Shown here piece by piece: positions 61,401 through 64,000 of a stretch of 64,000 bases of DNA (its first letter is position 1; the number at the start of each line of letters is the position of its first letter). The stretch comes from Prostheceraeus crozeri (Eukaryota; Platyhelminthes; Polycladida; Euryleptidae). The notes below the pieces were generated by a model. It made no database searches, was not told the DNA's origin, and saw only the letters and a list, made by a program, of their open reading frames with translations. Made by a program: the position numbers and the translations under genes. The stretch lies in contig CAJQUW010007110.1 in NCBI GenBank assembly GCA_907163375.1, positions 62,001 to 126,000 of the forward strand, read 5' to 3'.

Positions 61401-63675
61401 TACCGATTTGACCGTCTGTGTTGTAGTCGTTCAAAGCTCCAAAAGCGATGCTTGGTAGAAGACACGCAAAATACAGGAAACTTGTTGTTGATATTAATTT
61501 TCGAATAGTTCCGGCACCACGAACTCCTAAAATAGACGAATGATAGATTTGAGAAAAACTTGAATGAGTTTCTGATGTTTGAAATGTTTTTTGGTCGTTA
61601 AGTAAACTTTTAATTTAAAAGGAGCAAGCAGCAATGAGCAATAATGAAAGCTGCTTGTAATTTCAATCTATACTCTATATATTTTTCAGTAAGATATAGA
61701 ATGATGCTTTCCTTAAAATCAACAATCCATTTGTACAAATTGCGCTAAAAGTCAAAGAAAATGTAGTACCTACCGTTATATACGTATTCAATTCAGAATT
61801 CTCTCATTAGTTTTCTGTCATTGACCGGCGTTGTGACCTTGTGGTAGTGTTCGCTCCGTGTCCGGAAGACTTTGGTTCTAACCTTAGTCGGGTCAAACTT
61901 TAGACTTTTAGAATAGGTACACTTTGCATTTTGCTAAACACTCAGCACAAAAAGAATGAGATTGGGACAAGCATCAACTCGGCCACATGGCAGAAAGGTT
62001 TCGTGCCAAATGTGCTTCCGAGTGTGAGCAAGGTTCATTTATTTTAAGTTATTTCATTATTGATATTAGGAAATCAATCCCACTGCATCTCAATCGCCAG
62101 TCCACGGTACAGCTTTTTTAAATTGCGTGTTACTGTTCGCAGTTTGGTAGAAGTCTTCGCACTGGTCTTACGTGTATGTTAAATGCACTACAATTTGTTG
62201 ATGCATCGTAGTTTTGGACCCTTTCTTAAGATGCAAGAAGAATGATACAGAAATTTCCAACCAGAAACCGTAGGAACCAGGCTTTGTACATTTTTTGGCT
62301 TGCCGATGATTTTGCCGGCGGACTATGATGTCCGCAATAAAGTGGAATTATACAAAATGTGAAGAGAGCTATTTTGGTAGAATTATTATTTCATGGAAAT
62401 ATAATGGTAGATTATTATTTCAACCTACTGAAGTGCCCATCATCAGAATTGCATTTCCTAAATTGTAGGCATTTGCTGAGCTACACAACAATCTAAATGC
62501 TGATTAATGCACTTAATAAGTTATTTCTAAAAGTCTTGCGGAATGAAAATGAAATCACTTTTCTTCAAATAACTTATACTGAAAACAAGGATATATCTGC
62601 ACAGCTGAATTAATCAAGTAACTAGGTCTAATTGGATCACTTTGACCGTTAAGGGATGGTGAGCGGCGTTTATGAGTACAATTTCATAAATAGCTCAGTG
62701 AATGCTTGTGATTTCGGATACACCATTCTGATGATGGCAACTTCAGATGTTCGAAACATTGATTGGCATCGATATTTCTATCAAAGATTCACAATCGCGA
62801 AACATACATAAAATATTTATTATCAATTCTTGCAACGAGTGATTCTTATTGAGGGTTTTCTGCTATTTCAACTACACGACCGAAAAAACTAAAAGAGTAC
62901 AATGCTTGTCTGTCGGTCACAGTCATTTGTTCATCGTCAATTCGTCTATATGATCGACAAATTGATTCTAGCATTGTCACCCTCTGTCGCTGCTAATCGC
63001 CAATCATTGTAAATGACAATCCATCACTTCATATTAGTCAAAAGTGTTCAAAAATGTTTGCTTTCAAAAACATTGGAAAACAGGTACACACATGTCGCCT
63101 ATCAAAAGGAAATTCATTCACAGAAGCAGCGCGCGATCGGTGGTGCTGGAAAACATACATTCTGTTCTGGAATGAATGGAGAAAGATCAAAAAAACAATA
63201 TTCCAGACGTCATAGTATATTCATCGGTCAGCGCTTTCTTTAGTCATCATTCGCAAATCGTTTGCTTTTTGGAGAAATTTTGCGATGGATTTTAACAGCG
63301 TTGCAGAATTACAGCTAAGATATCAATCAATATACTAAATTCAGCTGCACTATTGAAATTTACATAACAAAGGAGCCATTTCGTGTCGCAAATTTTGTTA
63401 CAGTGAATATTCCATCACAAGATGATCCCGATACTCCACTTATGAATCATTACAAAGTTTACGTGAACGCTCTTCATTTCGTAATCGATTTCTATAACCG
63501 CCTTTATTGCTGTGCTCACGTATACCATCACTTTCGATGAGCCATAAAAATAATACGAAATTTGAAAAACGAAGTTTGAAAATTTAAGCTCACCATCTGC
63601 ATAATCTGAAGGATATGTCGGCAGTCGTTTCTTTAAATCAGATCGAATGCCATTGGCAAGCCACCACTTCGTTTC
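13373..63675 (-). CDS. SLC4A11-like: SLC4A11-like membrane transporter, C-terminal membrane domain (12 exons, 5' end outside window)
   Basis: Twelve exons join in frame to encode 543 residues plus a TGA stop. Exon spans on the plus-strand scale: 63594-63675, 61404-61526, 57677-57790, 49864-49996, 45304-45377, 44207-44429, 43123-43229, 29549-29717, 27922-28098, 19358-19553, 18308-18477, 13373-13436. Every intron is GT-AG; phases in order are 1,1,1,2,1,2,1,2,2,0,2. Recognised SLC4A11 signatures run in order: [78 protein letters not shown] and [11 protein letters not shown]4A11 proteins are plasma-membrane transporters, reported in vertebrates to carry H+/OH- and NH3-coupled flux and water; the name borate transporter is older. 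Substrate here is inferred from the family only. Human SLC4A11 is about 890 residues, so roughly 340 N-terminal residues lie upstream of the window. Assignment to SLC4 is firm; orthology to SLC4A11 rather than another SLC4 is strongly suggested by the motifs. Confidence 0.93.
13437..18307 (-). other. Intron between exons 11 and 12
   Basis: 4.9-kb phase-2 intron. I found no transposon. The only compositional oddity is a purine-rich stretch on the plus strand around 16790-17120. Confidence 0.9.
18308..18477 (-). CDS. SLC4A11-like: SLC4A11-like gene, exon 11 in window (TM13)
   Basis: Acceptor tttttcag, donor gtgagc, 170 bases, residues 467-522. It encodes [20 protein letters not shown], the helix [18 protein letters not shown], and [16 protein letters not shown]. 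It is out of frame with the longest open stretch here, so it is easily missed. It matches SLC4A11 [20 protein letters not shown] and PYMKMIFPLIMIAMIPIR. The split arginine joins perfectly to the last exon. Confidence 0.96.
18478..19357 (-). other. Intron between exons 10 and 11
   Basis: 0.88-kb phase-0 intron, the only phase-0 junction found. Nothing recognisable inside. Confidence 0.9.
19358..19553 (-). CDS. SLC4A11-like: SLC4A11-like gene, exon 10 in window (TM12)
   Basis: Acceptor ttttcag, donor gtaagt, 196 bases, residues 402-466. It starts [15 protein letters not shown], followed by the hydrophobic [20 protein letters not shown] and [13 protein letters not shown] helices, and ends in LFVTEQ at a phase-0 boundary. 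The order VRETRLT, VPLQWIP, LYGLFLYIALTSL, LLLKEQ in SLC4A11 is reproduced closely. Confidence 0.97.
19807..20285. repeat. Minisatellite, 31-bp period
   Basis: Roughly 14 degenerate copies of a unit close to GAACTCAACCAAAGCCGACC plus ACTAACCGTA. Unit starts at 19815, 19846, 19877, 19908, 19939, 19971, 20002 and 20033 fix the period at 31 (one spacing of 32). The right third is more scrambled. No gene product is implied. Confidence 0.9.
21857..22972. mobile_element. hAT-like non-autonomous DNA transposon relic
   Basis: The ends are inverted: left CAAGGTTGGAATCGG, right (reverse complement) CAGGGTTGGAACTGG, the usual hAT start. Both subterminal regions carry several AACCGG/CCGGTT motifs and are GC-rich, while the interior is AT-rich with no transposase. 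The flanking 8-mers do not match cleanly, so the expected 8-bp duplication has decayed or the boundary is off by a few bases. Confidence 0.6.
23548..23871. mobile_element. Tc1/mariner-type MITE with long TIRs
   Basis: A 324-bp element bounded by TA on both sides (23546-23547 and 23872-23873). Its inverted ends of about 64 bp share CGGCAGCCAGAAC, the GGAACG block, GGCCGAAAAT and TTTCACAGAATG. The outer bases are CAGTGC on the left and CAATCC on the right. The 86-residue open frame across it is not a transposase. Confidence 0.8.
27922..28098 (-). CDS. SLC4A11-like: SLC4A11-like gene, exon 9 in window (TM10-TM11)
   Basis: Acceptor tttcag, donor gtaagt, 177 bases, residues 343-400. It encodes [19 protein letters not shown], then [20 protein letters not shown] and KALSDLEER. 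This is the most conserved block of the SLC4 family (K-G-x-x-YHWDLL, GLPWIH-x-A-x-PHSPLH). Residue 401 is a threonine split with the next exon. Confidence 0.97.
28099..29548 (-). other. Intron between exons 8 and 9
   Basis: 1.45-kb phase-2 intron, AT-rich, with no recognisable element. Confidence 0.9.
29549..29717 (-). CDS. SLC4A11-like: SLC4A11-like gene, exon 8 in window (TM8-TM9)
   Basis: Acceptor ttccacag, donor gtgagt, 169 bases, residues 287-341. It encodes a cytosolic or re-entrant segment ([13 protein letters not shown]) and the helix [25 protein letters not shown]. The MDQNI-x-x-AMVN stretch matches the family IEQNL-x-x-ALVN motif. A complete mariner transposon begins 159 bp upstream of its acceptor (at 29876). 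Confidence 0.94.
29876..31298 (-). mobile_element. Complete mariner-family DNA transposon with intact transposase frame
   Basis: 1423 bp with 29-bp TIRs at 29876-29904 and 31270-31298 that differ at only two positions. The outer sequence is CA(A/G)TGCGTTCATAAAGTCAC. TA flanks both sides (29874-29875 and 31299-31300), the expected target duplication. It lies in the intron just upstream of transporter exon 8, in the same orientation as the host gene. Confidence 0.95.
30027..31076 (-). CDS. Mariner-family transposase (DDD type)
   Basis: 349 residues from ATG to TAA with no interruption. The N-terminal part is a paired-like helix-turn-helix DNA-binding region: [20 protein letters not shown] at the start (a DUF4817-type N-terminus), then [16 protein letters not shown] and GRPTVLTE. 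The catalytic domain shows FFSDEAWF (D157), [10 protein letters not shown] (D244) and [17 protein letters not shown] (D283). The WPPRSPDL-x-x-x-DF-x-LWG block recalls the rosa (DD41D) group, but the D244-D283 spacing here is 38. Length and motifs look complete, so it may encode active enzyme that cuts at the TIRs and inserts at TA. Confidence 0.95.
   Translation of the reverse strand: MVLLIQERIFLVEHVFRANGEYTDDVKNEFLERFHTTDLPHRNTVRNLINKFRETGSVHDATRSGRPTVLTEQKVNVISEAMTHSPSKSMRRLSQEVGLSLGAAHTAVRKNIGLYPYRISCQHELKDADHDRRLQYCFFFKENLNGNDVLDKTFFSDEAWFHLSGYVSSQNSRIWSSENPHEFVEKPLHSLKVGVWCAMSRRRIVGPIFFTKIVTAERYCNEIIASFVNELTDDEKTTAYFQQDGATAHTVNSSLRCLGEIFQTRIIPKGIWPPRSPDLSVLDFYLWGAVKQKVYRSKPQDLHELRDTRSIQQQIAAISLEEIHRVFENIRRRIDLCIREQGGHFQQFL
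32021..32240 (+). mobile_element. tRNA-derived SINE, family 1, copy A
   Basis: The head GTAGCCTTGTGGGAGAGCG resembles a tRNA A box, and CCTTGGTTGGGTC looks like a B box with an internal deletion. The body shares long blocks with copy B at 61830, including GCTAAACACTCAGCACAAAA and AACTCGGCCACATGG. It ends in a T/A-rich tail. Confidence 0.75.
32400..33190 (-). pseudogene. LINE reverse-transcriptase relic (5' truncated)
   Basis: Minus-strand frames read [12 protein letters not shown] (YADD box), [31 protein letters not shown] and SLSFVKRLK, the second half of a non-LTR reverse transcriptase. A frameshift lies just before the YADD box near 33165. The end has AATAAAGATATTATTACT near 32400-32420, a plausible 3' tail. 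It differs from the CR1-type copies elsewhere in the window, so it is a separate family. Confidence 0.8.
36866..37172. mobile_element. 307-bp MITE with doubled TIRs, 8-bp target duplication and central hairpin
   Basis: It is flanked by CCTTTCAC at 36858-36865 and again at 37173-37180. The ends are inverted, starting GGCACTACTGCAGTTTAGTG. Each end carries two direct copies of CTGCAGTTTAGTGCACCC, so the motif occurs four times, two per orientation. The centre has a perfect 15-bp stem (36972-36986 with 36996-37010) around a GCGC-rich loop. An 8-bp duplication fits hAT, Merlin or P-type elements; the superfamily is not settled. It has no coding capacity. Confidence 0.9.
37500..38050 (-). pseudogene. 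LINE C-terminal relic
   Basis: A minus-strand frame reads [20 protein letters not shown]-type sequence (from the LSRSER block), then [20 protein letters not shown], resembling the RT-distal or RNase-H-distal Cys-rich tail of jockey/I-type LINEs (R-x-GH-x-x-L, C-x2-C, and a final Cys). Upstream frames (38004-37789) are broken. The assignment rests on pattern rather than strong motifs. Confidence 0.5.
39668..40407. mobile_element. MITE family with ATGATATCAT repeats, copy 1
   Basis: 740 bp with TIRs of about 14 bp: GATCGGCAATGATA on the left and TATCATTGCCGATC on the right. The ends are packed with the palindrome ATGATATCAT, present several times in the left 100 bases and again at the right. 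The block 39962-40340 is identical by eye to 46012-46390 in copy 2. No open frame resembles a transposase. Confidence 0.85.
42795..42830 (-). repeat. Possible LINE 3' tail
   Basis: On the minus strand the sequence runs GTCAATAAAGTCAATCAATC and onward, a short TCAA-type tandem tail like that at the end of some CR1/L2 LINEs. No coding remnant is attached, so this is weak. Confidence 0.35.
43123..43229 (-). CDS. SLC4A11-like: SLC4A11-like gene, exon 7 in window (TM7)
   Basis: Acceptor tttttag, donor gtaagt, 107 bases, residues 251-285. It encodes [20 protein letters not shown] and the helix [12 protein letters not shown], then RDID. It aligns with SLC4A11 [21 protein letters not shown]. The short conserved block and exact phase fit with both neighbours support it. 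Confidence 0.92.
43230..44206 (-). other. Intron between exons 6 and 7
   Basis: 0.98-kb phase-2 intron with nothing recognisable inside. Confidence 0.9.
44207..44429 (-). CDS. SLC4A11-like: SLC4A11-like gene, exon 6 in window (large extracellular loop and TM6)
   Basis: Acceptor ctttacag after a long pyrimidine tract, donor gtgagt, 223 bases, residues 177-249. The first part is a polar extracellular loop with five N-X-S/T sequons (window residues 187, 197, 200, 205, 213) and two cysteines (184, 222). The second part, [20 protein letters not shown], is a transmembrane helix corresponding to the LLLMLGTLWLGYTLY helix of SLC4A11. The equivalent human loop is N-glycosylated; glycosylation here is inferred. 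Confidence 0.92.
44430..45303 (-). other. Intron between exons 5 and 6
   Basis: 0.87-kb phase-1 intron, the shortest but one in the gene. I see no repeat or conserved element in it beyond its splice signals. Confidence 0.9.
45304..45377 (-). CDS. SLC4A11-like: SLC4A11-like gene, exon 5 in window (TM5)
   Basis: A small 74-base exon: acceptor ttttcag, donor gtaagt, residues 152-175. It encodes [21 protein letters not shown], matching the family pattern RSTEEI-x-A-x-F-I-S-I-x-F-x-x-DA-x-KG. The STEEI acid pair and helix are characteristic of the SLC4 transport core. Confidence 0.93.
45743..46416. mobile_element. MITE family with ATGATATCAT repeats, copy 2
   Basis: 674 bp, same orientation as copy 1. 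The left end is GATCGACAATGATA and the right end TATCATTGCCGATC. It shares an uninterrupted 379-bp block with copy 1 (offset 6050) but has a different left-centre (about 45825-45960) and lacks 44 bases near the right end. Confidence 0.85.
47975..48865. mobile_element. pogo/Tigger-like non-autonomous DNA transposon
   Basis: Inverted ends CACTGTACTCCGGATAAGCG (left) and, in reverse complement, CAGTCCATTCCGGATAAGCG (right), matching over 19 of 23 positions. A CAGT start plus a TCCGGATAA motif is typical of pogo/Tigger ends. The interior has no transposase. Clear TA duplications are not seen, probably through decay. Confidence 0.65.
49864..49996 (-). CDS. SLC4A11-like: SLC4A11-like gene, exon 4 in window (TM4)
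   Basis: Acceptor tctttcag, donor gtaagc, 133 bases, residues 108-150. It encodes a short loop ([15 protein letters not shown]) and a hydrophobic helix ([20 protein letters not shown]). It aligns with the SLC4A11 segment that reads F-x-x-FYA-x-x-GLWNSFFLALYAFFNLS. The last codon is split, giving the arginine of the RSTEEI motif in the next exon. Confidence 0.93.
50330..51430 (-). pseudogene. CR1-group LINE reverse-transcriptase fragment (5' truncated)
   Basis: In order on the minus strand: [30 protein letters not shown] (YADD box), [30 protein letters not shown], then after a frameshift near 50980 [15 protein letters not shown] and [10 protein letters not shown], and after a TGG-to-TAG change [10 protein letters not shown] and [10 protein letters not shown]. 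The domain order and C-terminal PIRQRI and SFK motifs match the LINE at 100-3200, but the sequence is divergent, so it is a different member of the group. Confidence 0.85.
55597..55753. mobile_element. Small pogo-like MITE
   Basis: Imperfect inverted ends: AATCGAAGCTCGCTAATT on the left and, in reverse complement, TAGTCAAAGCTCGTTAATT on the right. GATAATTAAGA- and GATAATCAAGA-type motifs lie inside. It is followed by TATA on the right, compatible with a TA duplication. Confidence 0.45.
56824..56985. repeat. Tandem repeat, four units of 40 bp
   Basis: Units begin at CAT on 56828, 56868, 56908 and 56948. Each contains CATCAAAAGCAATGAGCTCC-like sequence followed by AATCCCACGAGCTTTTGAAG. Divergence between units is modest. 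Confidence 0.9.
57677..57790 (-). CDS. SLC4A11-like: SLC4A11-like gene, exon 3 in window (TM2-TM3)
   Basis: Acceptor ttttcag, donor gtaatt (a weaker donor than the others), 114 bases, residues 70-106. It encodes the amphipathic [16 protein letters not shown] segment and the [13 protein letters not shown] re-entrant half-helix. In the SLC4 fold this region lines the transport site. The GGQPL[12 protein letters not shown] block is diagnostic of the family. Confidence 0.95.
58260..58490 (-). mobile_element. tRNA-derived SINE, family 2
   Basis: On the minus strand the head reads TGGCGCAGTGGCTAAGTGCG, a good A box, then GAGGTCGAGCTCC as B box about 30 bases later. The body of about 150 bases carries no frame. 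It differs from the family-1 SINE. It is not a functional tRNA because the arms do not fold into a complete cloverleaf. Confidence 0.7.
59936..60189. mobile_element. Foldback element with 12-bp flanking direct repeats
   Basis: Two arms of about 100 bp face each other across a short centre. Shared blocks are GGAAACCAAGTACACAAGAT, TATACTTT-TTAATTTC, CCTCCTCTT-GGCCAT and ATCAGAAGCAG (second copies on the opposite strand). TGTAGAGTTCAT occurs just outside at 59924-59935 and 60190-60201, possibly a target duplication. No coding frame. Confidence 0.75.
61404..61526 (-). CDS. SLC4A11-like: SLC4A11-like gene, exon 2 in window (TM1)
   Basis: Acceptor ttttag, donor gtatgt, 123 bases, residues 29-68. 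It carries a basic lead-in and then the first transmembrane helix, [17 protein letters not shown], followed by the polar LNDYNTDG turn. The FLYFACLLP-x-IAFG core is nearly invariant in SLC4 proteins, and the N-D-x-N-T turn is the SLC4A11 form. Confidence 0.93.
61830..62060 (+). mobile_element. tRNA-derived SINE, family 1, copy B
   Basis: The head GACCTTGTGGTAGTGTTCGC (A box region) is followed by TTTGGTTCTAACC (B box), better preserved than in copy A at 32021. The body matches copy A over about 150 bases with roughly 85% identity by eye. It ends in an A/T-rich tail. Confidence 0.8.
62400..62830. other. Inverted pair of hammerhead-like, PLE-type modules
   Basis: Plus strand 62725-62757: ATTCTGATGATGG, then CTTCAGATGTTC, then GAAAC. 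Minus strand 62457-62420: ATTCTGATGATGG, then CACTTCAGTAGG, then TTGAAA. They are clearly copies of one another in opposite orientation. The CTGATGA and GAAA spacing recalls the PLE flanks at 9.7 and 10.9 kb. No protein relic is attached, so the PLE origin is inference. Confidence 0.45.
63594..63675 (-). CDS. SLC4A11-like: SLC4A11-like gene, exon 1 in window
   Basis: The acceptor ttttcag precedes GAAACG and the donor is gtgagc. It encodes residues 1-27 of the window protein plus one base of a glycine codon. The segment includes [19 protein letters not shown], which matches the cytosolic stretch just before the first membrane helix (a basic RRLP-x-YP-x-D-Y-x-DG pattern in the family). It begins in phase 0, so an upstream exon must exist. 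The match is short but the splice signals and phase agree with the next exon. Confidence 0.85.
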
Positions 63676-64000
63676 CTGAAAATGAAGAAAAAGTCATTAT
63701 CTACGAATTGATATTATTATCTGATACTTCTCTTAAGTAAATAATCAGATTTAGACTGTTGAAACATCAAGAGTAGTTAACTTGATATATAAAGACATAC
63801 CAATGAAGAACATGCATCTAAAAGGCGCAAAAATGGAAGAAATGAAATTTTATTTTCAAATGGTTTGTTTTTTCTTTCAGATGAAAGCAAGATTAGAACT
63901 GCAAGCATAATGGTTCAAATGACTCTGTATTATAATGAAAGATAGAGCTTGTAAATTCACAGCATGTGAAAAAGTCTGTTTTGTCATGAAATTCATTTTA
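63676..64000 (-). other. Partial upstream intron of the SLC4A11-like gene
   Basis: Sequence 5' of the first visible exon. It must be intron because that exon opens in the middle of the protein. No further exon is seen before the window ends. Confidence 0.8.

Larger units (their letters stand above)
57791..61403 (-). other. Intron between exons 2 and 3
   Basis: 3.6-kb phase-1 intron. It holds a tRNA-derived SINE on the minus strand (about 58260-58490) and a foldback element (59936-60189). A 118-residue plus-strand open frame at 58784-59140 is probably chance. The rest is plain AT-rich sequence with a short CT-rich tract near 60510-60540. Confidence 0.9.
61527..63593 (-). other. Intron between exons 1 and 2
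   Basis: 2.1-kb phase-1 GT-AG intron. It contains a tRNA-derived SINE copy (61830-62060) and an inverted pair of hammerhead-like modules (62400-62830). The stretch 62830-63590 shows nothing recognisable. Confidence 0.85.

Overview
This is a 64-kb piece of an AT-rich animal genome, most likely from a marine invertebrate; the species cannot be read from the sequence. The evidence is one multi-exon gene with GT-AG introns from 0.9 to 13 kb, no bacterial-style gene packing, and many animal-type repeats: CR1/L2-like LINEs, Penelope-like elements (PLEs), a mariner, MITEs, tRNA-derived SINEs and (AT)n tracts.

The host gene fills the right 50 kb on the minus strand. I assembled 12 exons by eye, from 63675 down to a TGA stop at 13373-13375. 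All 11 introns are GT-AG, the phases agree at every junction, and together they encode 543 continuous residues. The protein is the membrane domain of an SLC4A11-like (BTR1/NaBC1) transporter, a divergent member of the SLC4 bicarbonate-transporter family. The N-terminal cytoplasmic domain and promoter must lie beyond 64000. A likely poly(A) signal sits at 13226-13231.

The left 13 kb is downstream intergenic DNA. It holds a nearly full-length but frameshifted CR1-group LINE (about 100-3200), two palindromic foldbacks (3.8 and 4.3 kb), a PLE reverse-transcriptase relic (5.8 kb) and a cluster of PLE pieces at 9.6-11.6 kb. In that cluster two PLE 3' ends carrying the GIY-YIG endonuclease lie head to head, separated by (AT)n tracts. 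They are followed by a segment with a hammerhead-ribozyme-like fold.

The introns hold most of the rest. There is an intact-looking mariner with matching terminal inverted repeats (TIRs) and a TA target duplication, 159 bp upstream of an exon. Two copies of one MITE share a 379-bp block with no mismatch by eye. A 307-bp MITE has an 8-bp target duplication, doubled TIRs and a GC-rich hairpin. There are also hAT-, pogo- and Tc1/mariner-like non-autonomous relics, two tRNA-derived SINE families, minisatellites with 31-bp and 40-bp periods, and several dead LINE fragments.

I see no operon-like or defence-like gene system. The observations most worth following are the PLE/hammerhead cluster, the possibly active mariner and the recently moved MITE pair.
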